Shown here piece by piece: positions 33,481-44,917 of a stretch of DNA of 64,000 bases. Positions within the stretch are counted from its first letter, which is position 1, and the number at the start of each line of letters is the position of its first letter. A program made the translations under genes and the position numbers. Below the pieces are notes generated by a model that worked only from the letters and a program-made list of their open reading frames with translations, was not told where the DNA came from and made no database searches. The stretch comes from Armigeres subalbatus. Lineage: Eukaryota; Arthropoda; Insecta; Diptera; Culicidae. The stretch lies in contig NC_085141.1 of NCBI RefSeq assembly GCF_024139115.2, forward strand, positions 177,146,994-177,210,993, written 5' to 3'.

Positions 33481-35079
33481 TTTTTAAGCTATTAATATTA
33501 TTAATATTATGATATTACGTATTTCAAATGTTTACTACATCACTACGATAATATGATTCGCTGAAACTAAATAAAACAATAGAAACAATTAACGTCAATA
33601 CATTTAATTTGATTTAAACATGTTGTAATTTTATTACAATCGGTTGCAGCAGTTATGATGAAAACAAAATTTATATCCAAGTAATATGTGGAATAACTGC
33701 GATGAAAGCTGTATCACCACTGGAAATAATTGCTCAGTTGGCCTGCTTTCCCCTACATATAATAGAAGTTAATAATAGAACATGTTATAGCGAAAAAAGA
33801 ATAACTCCTGTAAAAATCACCAAGTACGCATCTCATTAGTTATGTGTTCAACGATTGCAAGCCACCACGGTAGACCTTCGCATTCAGTGCTGCTTAATTC
33901 CTATTTTCCTGTTTCTAACTACTAATGTAAACAGTAGGTTCCCATCTCTCGTTAGTGTTGTTCACCTACATCGGAGCAGAGCATTGACACGGCTCCCAAA
34001 ACGAACATCCCGAGAGTAGTAGCCCCTGTGCGCTGCAAGCCAGCGATGCGCACGTTACAGCGTCAAGTCACACCTTGAACAACTGCTTCAACTCACGGAG
34101 ATGCCTCAACCGTTGTCAGTTACACCACCACCACATCACACCCCTCAGAAAAACGATCATTTTCCATCCTTCTCCACCAGTTGCGTTGTGTAAAAGGAAC
34201 ATCTTTGCTGGGGGTACGTCCTCGGTCGGATGCATTTGTCGTCCGTTGTCGTCGTCGTCGCGCCATGCCACCTTCTGTTACATCCGAGTCGGAGGTTGAC
34301 TTGTTGGTGGGTTCCGACTATTTCATTGGAGCAATAAAATAAAACCACGTGCTCCTCATGCTTGTGTACATAAACTCTTATGTGTCGGCACATGAGATGC
34401 ATATTGGAAGCCATTTCTTGACGAGTAAAAGGAACTAAATTTAAATGCTTGCATGACAGGACAGATACCATGCATTCATGTTTTGAAGAGAAATTTCCAA
34501 TAATTATGAATGTAGGTAACAATTATCCTTATTAGTATTATTACGCAGAAAAATAGTGCCTTAAATATTAGCTTCGAATATTCAAAACTAAGTAAATATA
34601 TGCGTATACGCATTACAGTGAAATTAGATTAGGTTGATTTTTAGCTCGATTTAGAACATTGGCTTCCGCACTGTGTCGCTCGTAAACTGAGCATCAGCGA
34701 GTAATAAAAATAATGATATCTAATGTTACTCTTTGTATAAATTTAATGAGTTATATTAACAGACAAAACCTCTTAACTCATATTTAGAATTAGTTTTGAT
34801 TAGCTACTGACCTTTTTATAAACTAAGTGGCTGCAATGGCCACAGGGTCACACCAAAACTGAACTTTTGATAGAAGGCGCAATTATCCATAGTGATACGA
34901 AAAATGCAATTTCTGTGCAATAGCGGTAATGCATGTAAATAAGTGCAAAAAGATGTGATCTATCTCTCCACAAAGCTTGACCGATTTCCTCTGAATTCAG
35001 AATACATATTCACTATCTACTAGTTTTGTATAACTGATTACTGCATGGGTCGATTTGAATCAAATTTGAAACACGCCCA
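33481..35079. other. No gene recognised; possible CpG-richer promoter-like tract at 33950-34300
   Basis: No reading frame is supported. A GC-richer tract between about 33950 and 34300 includes (GTC)n at 34240-34260 and a donor-like GGGGGTACGTCC near 34207-34218. It lies 3.5 kb upstream of the host exon on the same strand and could be an untranslated first exon, but nothing in the sequence proves this. Confidence 0.25.
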
Positions 35080-35165
35080 AGCAGCATACATATTGTAGAG
35101 AAGTAACAGTATCTCATAAACAACCAAATTTGGCCACCTTTGAGTTGCTGCAACCAAATCAGTGT
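35080..35165. repeat. Short dispersed hairpin repeat
   Basis: CCAAGCAGCATACATATTG followed by GAGTTGCTGCAACC; relative of 20350-20445 and 42730-42815. Confidence 0.4.
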
Positions 35166-35261
35166 GAGTCGTGGGTGTATTCTCTATTCTAATGAAACGA
35201 TTATAGAGGTGTTGGAAGGGTCATTTGAAATGCCAGAGGTTATTGGGGTTGGATATTGTTA

Positions 35262-35401
35262 GGGCCCTCCTTAGCCTAGCGATAAGACAAAGCAAGAGCA
35301 TGCTGAGGGTGGCTGGGTTCGATTCCCAGTGCCAGTCTAGGTAATTTTCGGATTGGAAATTTTCTCGATTTCCCTGGGCATGAAAGTATCATCGTGGTAG
35401 C
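35262..35401 (+). mobile_element. tRNA-related SINE, 3'-truncated
   Basis: GGGCCCTCCTTAGCCTAGCG (A-box region) and B box GGGTTCGATTCCC, then TCTCGATTTCCCTGGGCATG and AGTATCATCGTGGTAGC. It then runs abruptly into the tandem repeats at 35402, so the 3' half is missing. Confidence 0.75.
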
Positions 35402-36425
35402 TTTTTTTATAGAGGGATGAAGGCAAATCTGCAAACACCTGAAATCATCACTCAGGAAGTGGGGTTGACAGATGGTCGACCCATCAAACCTACCCAAGTA
35501 ACGGAAGGTTACTTGAGGTACCCTCTTTGCTAATACGCTGGTTCCCCCAGGAACTGCCTACCAGCATTACTCCTTGGGGGTAGACAGTTCTTAATGTACT
35601 CACTCATTCACGTTCACACAGGCACCCATCCCGTATGAGGCTTACTTAGGTGATTTCTCTAACATACTCTCTGACACACCCTATGAGTCTTACTTGGATT
35701 TTTTTATAGAGGGATGAAGGCAAATCTGCAAACAGACACCGGAAATTGTCACTCAGGGAGTAGAGTTGACGGAACGCCGGACACACTAAACCCACCCAAG
35801 CAACAGAAGGTTACTTGAGTTACCCTCTCTACTAATACCCTGGTTCCCCCAGGAATTGCCTCTCTGACATACTCCGACACTCTTTCTGACACACCGTATA
35901 AATCTTACTTGGATGCTCACCGCTGACATACCATGTGAGTCTAGTGTCGTTTTCGTTTTTGAGGTGTAGCTACACCGTTTAGTGCAGCAAAAACACGGCA
36001 AAAACAAACGTTTTTAGTGTAGTTAGGTTTCTTTGTTATAGATATCTGATGGATACCATTAAAAGAAAACAATAACAACGGGAAAAACTTGACAACAAAC
36101 TACACTACACGGCACACTCTGATTTTTTCTGGTGCTACACTGTTAGTTTCAGTGCAAGAAAAATGCTACACTGGTGTAGCACGAAAACCAAAAACGAACA
36201 TTTTCGGTGCAAAAGTATAGCTCGAGTGTAGCTATACCGCAAAAACGAAAACGACATAACTGGGGTGCTTACCCTTTACGCGCCATGTGAGACTAACTTG
36301 AATGCTCACCCTACCACCTGATATACGCTCTAGCACACCAATTTGAGACTTATTTGGTTACTCATCCTAGCACACCCTGCCACTCCTCCTGACACACGCT
36401 CTGACACACCATGTGGGACTCAAGG
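35402..36425 (+). repeat. Tandemly repeated element with CTGACACAC/GAGTCTTACTTGG units
   Basis: Two ~300-bp direct copies begin TTTTTTATAGAGGGATGAAG (35403 and 35702). Between and after them are degenerate ~35-45-bp units built from CTGACACACC and GAGTCTTACTTGGATGCTCA. A fold-back element at 35942-36258 interrupts the second stretch. No coding potential; family unknown. Confidence 0.65.
35942..36258. mobile_element. ~315-bp MITE with TGTCGTTTTCGTTTT ends
   Basis: The left end TGTCGTTTTCGTTTTTGAGG is mirrored on the right by GCAAAAACGAAAACGACA. Further inward, GGTGTAGCTACACC on the left pairs with GAGTGTAGCTATACC on the right. Non-coding. It interrupts the tandem repeat array; TSD unclear. 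Confidence 0.65.
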
Positions 36426-36545
36426 GCCTCATACGCCTGTCACTGGGTGATTCATGTTCATGACAGGTGGTCAATTTCTGGAGAACAATTGAAAAGAAAA
36501 GGTCAATATACATTCAATTATTTTAACATTCAATATTTTACTAGG

Positions 36546-36710
36546 GGGAATGACGGCTTTGGCAGGTTTTGTTCTATTATTGTCAGGGGAGATTTTTTAT
36601 GACTGATTTTGCTCAAATTTGGCCTAACCATTCTTTGCATATCAAAGAATATTGTGGCCAAATTTCATAAAATTCGGTCGACAAAACCTGCCAAAGCCGT
36701 CTGTTCCCCT
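36546..36710. mobile_element. ~165-bp MITE with GACGGCTTTGGCAGG ends
   Basis: AGGGGGAATGACGGCTTTGG...CAGGTTTTGT on the left pairs with ACAAAACCTGCC...AAAGCCGTCTGTTCCCCT on the right, about 30 bp of inverted repeat around an ~105-bp middle. TA flanks both ends. Non-coding. Confidence 0.7.
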
Positions 36711-36997
36711 ATTAAAAATATCATGAGTAGATGTTATTGGCTGGATACGGCTTAGATTGGCTCAGATTTATCCAAAACAATAATAAATTAATGAATAAAA
36801 AGAAAAAGTATCCAAAGATATCGACAAGTTACAAAATGACTGGCATGGAATCCGGCTGCTGGAGAGTCCAATCGATTTTTTCCTAAATCCTTGTTAGAAT
36901 TACTTGACATAGAACTATGAAAATGGTAAACATGCAACATATGTAAGTTATCGCAGCTTCGTTTTGGATACCTTCAATAAGTTGCCTTTTTTGTGGG

Positions 36998-37292
36998 TCC
37001 TCCTTAGCCGTGCGGTAAGACGCGTGGCTACAAAGCAAGACCATGCTGAGGGTGAAAAGGCCATCGATTCCCGATGCCGGTCTAGGCGATTTTCGGATTG
37101 TAAACTGTCTCGACTTCCCTGGGCATAAACGTATCATCGTGTTAGCCTCATGATATACGAATGCAAAATTTTTTTAATGGTAACTTGGCTTAGAAACCTC
37201 GTAGTTAATAACTGTGGAAGTACTTAATGAACACTAATATGCGAGGCGGCTCTGTCCCAGTGTGGGAATGTAATGCCATTAAGAAGAAGAAG
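36998..37292 (+). mobile_element. tRNA-related SINE, near full length
   Basis: Runs GGTCCTCCTTAGCCGTGCGG, GACGCGTGGCTACAAAGC, a damaged B box (GCCATCGATTCCC), then GTCTCGACTTCCCTGGGCAT, ATGATATACGAATGC, GTTAATAACTGTGG and AGGCGGCTCTGTCCCAG, ending ATTAAGAAGAAGAAG. It is the reference for the split copy in the LOA element. Pol III transcription from its A/B boxes would be usual; the B box mismatch suggests it is silent. Confidence 0.85.
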
Positions 37293-37778
37293 TTGCCTTT
37301 TATCCAATGGACTGGGAAGGTTGCGTTATCCTACATTTTGCGAAATAAACGAGGAACAGTTTAGGTGATATCATGGATCGATCAGCTTTGAGCATTTCAG
37401 TGTTAATATGACTTTGGCTGTCCGTTTGAATCTCTTGAAATAATGGAGCTTCAGTATTGACGCGTGGATATGTCGTACCGTAGGTGGAGGATCATGCCTC
37501 TAGTGGCCTGTCTGGCATTTGGAAAAACTGTACGAAGCTCTCCAACCAGCGTTTCAGTTGGTCAATTGGGTCGAATAGATCTGAACTGTAGCATCGTTCT
37601 CATCGTTGTCCTGCTTAGGCGTGACAGCCCTTACTTTGTACCACTAAATGTGCAAAGAGTTATGTACTTTATAGACAAAAAGTTCAAAGTGATCCTTTAT
37701 AAACAAATAATATAGAATAATTCATCATAGTCCAATTTACATAATTTATTTTACATCAACCTATTTTTTTTATTTCAG
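37293..37778 (+). other. Putative intron/5' flank of host exon
   Basis: Non-coding sequence ending with a pyrimidine-rich run and a 3' splice site (CTATTTTTTTTATTTCAG, AG at 37777-37778). A branch-point was not assigned. It implies at least one untranslated exon upstream. Confidence 0.55.
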
Positions 37779-38747
37779 AAAAATAATCCATAGCTATGGA
37801 TGATTCAATGGAAAAACTTCTGAACGATTCTATGATTTCCACCATGTCGACCAATACGGACGACCTAGGGCCATCTGGGGTGGACAATCTAAACTACATT
37901 TCCAACAATCCGGATAATCCAGATTACGCTACAATCAATAAGGATAGGATTGTCCCCGATTTTATGATTGGAGCGTGCAGCACTCCGGTATCCTCAAGAT
38001 CAGCCAGACCAGTATCCATGTACGAACCATGGATTGGGGCTAACTCTTTTGCCTCCCTCCCAGTGGATGATATGCGTCGAAAGTCAACGAAAGTGATCGA
38101 TATCGATCTCGAAACGGAGTTATCTTGCCAAAAGATTAGCTGGGAAGCTGAAGATGCTGACGATTTTATAACAACTCTGGATGAATCGGCCATTCTTGAT
38201 ATTGAATCGTACGAAGACTTTAATCAAATCTATGCACAGCACAATCCGAAAGTGGTAGTCGCAGCTGACGTGCATCATCGAACACAACTAGACGACGACC
38301 GGAAATACGAAGAAATAGGAATTTACGCGACTGTCAAGAAAAAACCACGCGACAAGGCGGTGCACCAGCGCCAATCGGCAGTCGACTGTCAAGTGATGGT
38401 TACATCCGGCGGACCTATGGAAAAGTTACCGAAAATTATGACAACATCTTGCTATGGTGAACTGAATTCGATGCAAACGAGTGGCACGTGGCACGACCCC
38501 AGTTTGATTGTGAAAAGCAACGAGAACCTTTTGGACACACGTTCATACTCGATTAGCAATAACAACTCGATGAACAACTCCATTGTGGATGGATTTTCCT
38601 CGATGGCCAGTTCAACATACGAACCGAACTCCATGAACTCATCGATCGAAGTGGTGAAATATTCTACTAACGAAAAAATGCGTGTCAAGTGGTGGGACGA
38701 GTTTCCGGAAGAGACCGAAGCAGAACTAAAGGAGATCGCTGACAAAG
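37779..38747 (+). CDS. Host gene: first coding exon of unidentified protein
   Basis: The exon opens after a 3' splice site (AG at 37777-37778) and ends at AAAG|GTAAGT (donor GT at 38748-38749). Translation starts at ATG 37796; an in-frame TAA lies 12 nt upstream. It encodes 317 residues and breaks in phase 1. Reading past the donor gives only 29 more residues. The protein is acidic at first (MDDSMEKLLNDSM), Ser/Asn-rich near residues 245-285, and ends with MRVKWWDEFPEETEAELKEI (295-314). There is no signal peptide or membrane segment, so it is probably cytoplasmic. YATI (44-47), YEEI (171-174) and YATV (177-180) resemble phosphotyrosine ligand motifs. I do not recognise the family. Regular codon use, no stops and good splice sites support a true gene. 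Confidence 0.8.
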
Positions 38748-40064
38748 GTAAGTTGCTCTTGGGATTTCTTTTGCAAACGGGCGGCTCTCCGAAACTGGAG
38801 TTATATGATCGGATTTGTGCGATTGTGTTTTTATGATCATTTGCCATAGGAGTGCACTGGGTTTTCGGCGAGAGTTTTAATTATGGGTTTTTTAATTGTT
38901 AAAATAAAATACCTTTAACGCACAGTAATTGCTTTCTTATATACATTTCAATTGTATTACAAAATAGAACATTAGAAAGCAATTTGTTTTATTTGTCATA
39001 AGCATAATCTATACATATGTATTTAATTTAAAAAAATTAGAATTATTTTGAAAAAGTCAAAATTTATTAGAATCAATTCTCAAGAATATTATTAAACTAA
39101 TCACACAAATGCGTGATTGAGTTAATTTGCACCGAGGTCTTTAAGCAATAACAATATATCTGGTTTAATGAAACAACCTTTTCTGACCAATTAATATCAG
39201 ACAAACAACATAAAAACGAATTGCACGCCCCTCCCCCCTTTGCAGCTGCTGTGATCATGCCTAATCAGTGCATCAAATAGCTAAACAAAATTAGCATTTC
39301 TGCAAATGAGTCTGGCGCCGTCTTTTGCATAAACTGGGATTTGCATGACTGTATGATGAAACTGATTTCACGTGTCAACATTAAAATGAAACCCATCCGG
39401 TAAAGTTGATATCAAATTCGTTACCAATTAGACCCAGCAAATGTCTCGAGGGAAAAGATTTATAAAATGCAGAAACATTACTCGACGGCACTTGATCTAT
39501 GCGCCCTGATTGAGCAATCGTTGTTCAAGAAACGATTGCAGTTGCAATTACTACAAGAGGCGCGACCACGACGTCCAAAGTCACGACTAACATACACTTG
39601 CGAGGCGCGGTATACTTTAAGAGGAAATAAAAAAAACGTATTGCAGACTCTTTTGAGAGGAGATGGAATTTATCGAGCAAACGAGCAGCAGACGATTTTA
39701 CGAGTTCAATAAACTATGTCAACAAGAAGACGAGTGCTGATGCTTGGTTGATGCATTTTGAGGAGATCAAGTGTCTAAAAATAATCAAACGGTTTGGTTT
39801 TGGCAGACAAAGCGAAAGCGTATTTACTGCCATAGCCGTCGATGCGCTCAATGGCACCAAAATTAATTGAACAAGTTATATCACTTTTTAAGTGGTGTTA
39901 AGTTTAGTTCCGTGAGAAAATTTTACCAATGGAGTACTGTTATTATCTGGCTAAGAAATCTGGTCTGGCCAACTTAAACAGATCGCATTATGTAGCATCC
40001 TTAACGACGCTATGTTGGATTCCCAAAAAATATATATATATTTTTTAAAAGCTCTGGACATCCT
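38748..40064 (+). other. Start of host intron; no exon seen
   Basis: Begins GTAAGT. The region is AT-rich and has no recognisable coding exon. The short frame at 39467-39712 lacks an evident 3' splice site or similarity. The intron probably extends beyond the window, as is common in Aedes. Confidence 0.45.
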
Positions 40065-40315
40065 ATTAGCCTTGCAAGCAGAGGCGTAGGATTGCCAATC
40101 CGGAGATGGCGAGTTCGATTCTCGGTCCGGTCTAGCATGTTTTCGGGTGGGAAACATTCTCAACACCTTGGGCGCAGTGTTTCCATTGTACTTGCCACAC
40201 AAGATACATTACATACTCATGCAAATCCGGGAATAGAAAAGCTTTCAATTAATAACTGAGGAACTGCTAATAGCATATTAAGTTGAAAAGCAGGCCAAGT
40301 TCCAGAAGAAGAAGA
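40065..40315 (+). mobile_element. tRNA-related SINE, second family
   Basis: A tRNA-like head (AGCAGAGGCGTAGGATTGCC, B box GAGTTCGATTCTC) precedes TTTTCGGGTGGGAAACATTC, CTTGCCACACAAGATACAT and TTTCAATTAATAACTGAGG, ending GGCCAAGTTCCAGAAGAAGAAG. The same body is found at 62690-62905. It shares the AATAACTG motif with the other SINE family but differs in its head. Confidence 0.8.
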
Positions 40316-40778
40316 TTTTAAAAGCTGGAATTCCAACACGGGGTGGAATCCTCTTTAACAAATATTCTGCTACGCCACTAGGTATATCAGAGTTGGGATG
40401 TAATTTGTCGTTGGATGATTGTTCGAGTCGTATCTTTTTCTACGTTGTCTAAAAAAGTCTACGTTTGAGCAAGCATGTGCACTATGGCCGTACAATTCGT
40501 AGTTGCTACTCCGTGATTGATTGGAACTTGTGAAATTGCACAGAGAACCATGTGAATGATGCATGGGATTTGCTATTCATTCTCAAAGTAGGGGAACGGT
40601 TCGCCACTTCATCTCATAGCTCCTATGTCCATCCCATGAAAAACAAAGCAATGGAAACGTTTGGAATCTGGTTTGTTTATTATTTTTGTGATTATTTTCA
40701 GCACGTATGTTGACAAAAAGAAGCGACGAATTTGGTGCCGTATTTCTTTGTTTAGCGATGAGATGGATATATGTACAG
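40316..40778. other. No gene recognised
   Basis: Host intron sequence with no supported gene; the last 8 bp (ATGTACAG) are a target duplication. Confidence 0.4.
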
Positions 40779-41434
40779 TAGGGTGGCTCAAAAAACACTT
40801 TTTCAAAATTTTTGATTTGCCCTGATGCTCTGGACAAAATTTCAGCCAAATCGGTCAACGTTTGGGCGGGGCTAAACTCGTTGGAAGTTTATATGGAAAA
40901 ATGTATGCAGAAACATCCAAAAACAGTGATTTGCAGTTGGACAACACAATTTACGATCAAGAACCATGATACTCATTCAGTTCTTGTAGAATTCAATACA
41001 GAATGTTATGCTGAAAACCGCGAGAAGATTAGAGTTTATTACTCAAAGATATTAGCATTTTACTGCAGTGTTGTAGGGGTGAATTTATTTCTTTTCAAAG
41101 GTAAAAGAAACGAAATTTGCTCAAACCCCACTTCACAGAAATGCTAATAACTTAGCCGGGCAAACTCTAATCTTCTCGCGGTTTTCAGCATAACATTCTG
41201 TATTAAATTATTTATGATCTGAATGAGTATCGTCCAACTGCAATTCACTGTTTTTGGATGTTTCTGCATACATTTTTGCATATAAACTTCCAACGAGTTT
41301 AGCACCGCCCAAACGTTGACCGATGTGGCTGAAATTTTGTCCAGAGCATCAGGGCATCAAATAGAACCGAATAAGAGGGCGGCCCGTCAAAAAAATTGAG
41401 AAAAGTTTTTCCCATACTAATTTGAGCCACCCTA
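40779..41434. mobile_element. 656-bp fold-back MITE with exact 8-bp TSD
   Basis: Ends TAGGGTGGCTC and GAGCCACCCTA are inverted repeats, and the octamer ATGTACAG is duplicated exactly (40771-40778, 41435-41442). Most of the element is one long fold-back: TTTGGGCGGGGCTAAACTCG on the left is mirrored by AGCACCGCCCAAACG on the right, and the central AACCATGATACTCATTCAG is also mirrored. The 8-bp TSD fits hAT- or P-type transposition. It has the same size and end type as 56278-56938. Confidence 0.85.
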
Positions 41435-41799
41435 ATGTACAGTGAGATGGATATCGGAACAGTTCTACACGTTTCAGAAGCTCACGACTCAAAAATCTCA
41501 AAATCTTAAAAATAAAACTAATAATAATAATAATTCACCGTGCGCCTGATACATACCACCTAAAACTGTTTGAGATATCTTTTAAAGATAGTTAAGGAAC
41601 AATAATTTTAATGATTAGAGGAAGCTGATTCCAAGCCTCTTAAAAGAGAAAGATTGGTTGTAGTATGCTAAACAATGTTGGGGAACTAGTAAATTTCTGT
41701 TTCTATCCGATCACATAGGATTTAGTTTTAAGTACAGATAATTAGACTTTTTCGACTTCAAAATTTTAAATATTTTGCCAAATGATCTAAATCTGTAAA

Positions 41800-42060
41800 A
41801 AATGAAAAATTACATCCTATTAGATCTTTATGATGATGAGATACTCTAGTAAAACTTTTCACAATAGAGTAGTACATTCGAACTTTGGTGCATGGATCGA
41901 TCCGGTTGGGTTTCCAAATATTTCGAAAACTCGCAAAGGTTGCCCCAGCCTTTCTGATTTGTACTTCCATGTTGATCCCAATTCCGCCATCTAATGATAT
42001 GAGACTGTCAAGATATTGAAATCCTCCGATCGTCCGGTTACTTCAAAGTTTGAGGGGCTG
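41800..42060 (-). pseudogene. RTE-type RT, C-terminal fragment
   Basis: On the minus strand FQYLDSLISLDGGIGINMEV leads into IRKAGATFASFRNIWKPNRI and CTKVRMYYSIVKSFTRVSHH. These match the post-YADD region of the RTE-type elements in this window (compare 44500-44620). Short, 5'- and 3'-truncated. Confidence 0.75.
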
Positions 42061-43920
42061 TTCCAGTTCCAGCTATTCCCGTTTACACTCAACCACCATG
42101 GACGATGACGATCACTCACTCCGCAAAAGTCGCAGCACCTTAATATAGCGCTTCATCATCAATTAGCCTTCCAACTTGTTAACCTGCTCCAGAATGATGG
42201 GGATTGGGGTAAAATAGTGCATCATAGTTGCTACAATATTTGCACAGACAGCCTAGGGTCAGCCCAGAACACTTTCACCGATAGCCGAAAGACCTTGGGG
42301 CCCTTTTTAGATTTCATGTTCGGGATGGGTGCTTTTTGAAGAACACTGGCTGAGACTTGAAGAAGCTATTCGAAGTGCCAGAAACAGCATTTCAGCTGTC
42401 TAAGTCAGTGAGTAATTGAGGTTATAATCTCTGGTTGATGCAGCAATCCTTTCTTCATCGATCAGAAAGTCCTCCCATGGCTGTCCTGTCTGCAGCAGCG
42501 CCCGACTCCCACTAACAGAGATACATACTCTTCGACACTTGTACTCTATTCCTCTGATTCTTACCGTTATTCAGCCTTTGCTTTTCTACGCTCCTCAATT
42601 TTTCTCGGGTTACATCTGTAATCCATTCTTTTCGCTGCGCAGCTCACCCAAGTTGTTCACACCGGTTTTGATTCGAGCATTTTCGTCACCCACTTCTCTT
42701 CTTCGCTGTCACCTCCCGGAACATCCACTACCCGACGCAAGCAGCGCACATGTTACACATAGATTACAGTAACTCATATATATAACTGGGTCAGTCACAA
42801 GTGAGTTGCTGCAACCAGTTTCGATTGACTTCTGCTACCTGGGCGAGTTCCAAGTTATTCAACGAACGATCTATTAACAGCTTGATAATTCTTAGTCGCT
42901 CTGTGTTTATTCGTCGCCCGATACTCTCCTTTGCCGCTGAATCCGAGAAATGCTTTGTCAGATCTCGCCAATTAGAAGTTGATAGCCAAACGCGATGTCA
43001 GCGCTGCGTTTATTACGGACTCGAGAAGGCACCATCTCCATTTTCGGCTCATCCATTTCCAACTCAAAGCTTCTCTAGAGAAGTAAGCCAAACGCTGCTG
43101 GATCTGTGAGAAGCTGGCGCTAGTGGACTCCCCGGCTGACGATGGGAGACCGTCAGCCGCAACAATCGGTGATATTCGCCTCCTCTACACAGAGTTGTTG
43201 AAATTTACAGGAAAGTAATGCACATAAAGGGAATGCCAAAAAGAGCATAAATTTAAACGATATTATCACCTGAATGTATGCAATTTGTATTGCATTATGC
43301 CACTTTTTATACGAATAAGTGTCATAATGCTATGTAAACTGCATACATTTAGGGCGAACTTGTTGGAAAAGATGCACGTACGCCCAGAATAGTGTAATTT
43401 TCCACGTCTTTATTATTTACGCGCTGATTACTTTTCATCAGGGATTGAATCCTAAAGAGAAAGAGCAAGTCTCTCATTTATCATCTCTGTATACATATAC
43501 GATATGTAGCATACCGCGAGAAACTTTTTTCGCCAGCTGTCATGATAGAGAACTGATTCGGGATGCTATACCCCATGATAAATTTCTTTTAGAAAGCTCC
43601 AAATGCGGGGAGGACTGGCTCTGATGATGCATTTCAACTTGTTCTACACACCTGTGCAGTAACCAACACGAACGGAGCGAAAACAAAGCGAGAATCGCTT
43701 CGCTTTGCACATGTATACAAGTTTGATAAATTTGTTATCATGGCTTGTTATGATTCGGAACAGTTTTTGCCTCTCTTTTATCGTTGTTCGTTATCTATTG
43801 AGAGCGATTTCTGCAAACCCTGCTTTTCATTATTTTTTCTGTGTACGATATTTCACGACCCCTGATTGGATCAAGAACAAATCCGTGGATTCCAGAGAAA
43901 GACGCGACAGGTCAGTCACT
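42061..43920. other. No gene recognised; short repeat at 42730-42815
   Basis: The repeat GCAAGCAGCGCACATG...GAGTTGCTGCAACC belongs to the family at 20350 and 35080. A 102-codon frame at 42801-43109 follows it but has no recognised domain. A hairpin GCATTATGCCAC...GTGTCATAATGC lies near 43293-43332. No gene is claimed. Confidence 0.35.
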
Positions 43921-43924
43921 CACT

Positions 43925-44665
43925 TAACGAACTGATCAGCTGAAACGTTGGCTCGACCACTTAGAACGACTTCTTCAAGATTTGACGACTTATCCTTATT
44001 CAGTTGACAATTCTTCGACGGCAGCAGGCAGGATTCCGCGCGAACGATCATGTGAGAACCATACTGTCACGATTTGCATCATCCTGGAGCAGATTAATGA
44101 ATTTCAAGAGTTCCTCCATTTGGTACTGATTGACCACGGAGCATTCGATCGTCGGAATCACGAACAATTGTGGGGCGTCCCTGTAAGCAAACTTCCAGAG
44201 CTCTTCACAATGGAATCGCTAGAGTAAGGCCAAAATGGATGTATTATATTTCTGTTACTGTTGCCCAGTAATCTAGCAGCCCACCCCCATAGAACAATCG
44301 AACGACCTCGACCCAGATGACGCTATTGCTCTACAACGCTCTACCATGAAGAGTAAACTGAATGACCTGGTCGACCGCTCCTACCATTAACGTCAACAAG
44401 ACCAAATCGTTGGATGTGAACAACTTAAACTCCAAGGTAGCCGAGCAAACAATGGAGAAAGTCGAAAACCAAAGCCAGGCAAAGTCGGGCGGCGGACCAA
44501 TATCAACATGGAACATGGAGATCCAATCGGGCAAATCTCGAATACTGAACTCTAACGTGAAATCTGTGATGTTATACGCTAGTGAGACTTGGTGCGTATT
44601 AACTGAGATCACAAAGATGTGCAAGTGTTCATCAACCGTTGTAGAAGAAAAAGAAGAAAGATGAT
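43925..44665 (+). pseudogene. RTE-type RT fragments
   Basis: ERSCENHTVTICIILEQINE and FQEFLHLVLIDHGAFDRRNH (~44040-44165) are the motif A region (IDxxxAFDRxxHE). After a gap lacking the YADD region, INVNKTKSLDVN (~44390), VAEQTMEKVEN, ILNSNVKSVMLYASETWCVL (~44543) and EITKMCKC follow, which is the C-terminal RT region. The copy has lost several hundred bases internally and is out of frame. It lies 180 bp left of the hAT at 44846. Confidence 0.8.
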
Positions 44666-44917
44666 AAGAGCTCCATAGAACTCTCCGAACCATTTGCTCC
44701 ATAGCATGTGCTCCTCGTTTGTAACTGTATCATTTGTCGGGCCCACAAAACACGCTCGGGAGCAAAGTGAATTTTTGAGTGAAAAATTCCTTTGGAAAAT
44801 TCTGAAGAAATTATTTCGAAAATGAATCTAGAAATTCCTTTAAGACAGCGGTTCTCAACTTTTTCTTGAGAGGTACCCCTTCAAACTTTTGCGTTAATTA
44901 GGGTACCACCTCTTGAA

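Noticed and set aside
33950..34300. Untranslated first exon of the host gene with donor GGGGGTACGTCC
   Set aside because: Only a donor-like string and higher GC support it; no promoter element or transcript evidence in the sequence, so not listed as a gene feature.
39467..39712. 81-codon frame downstream of the host exon
   Set aside because: No clear 3' splice site before it, no recognised similarity, and it is in intron position; left unannotated as an exon.
42801..43109. 102-codon frame after the short repeat
   Set aside because: Could be an LTR or leader region; no domain, no splice context and no paired LTR seen.
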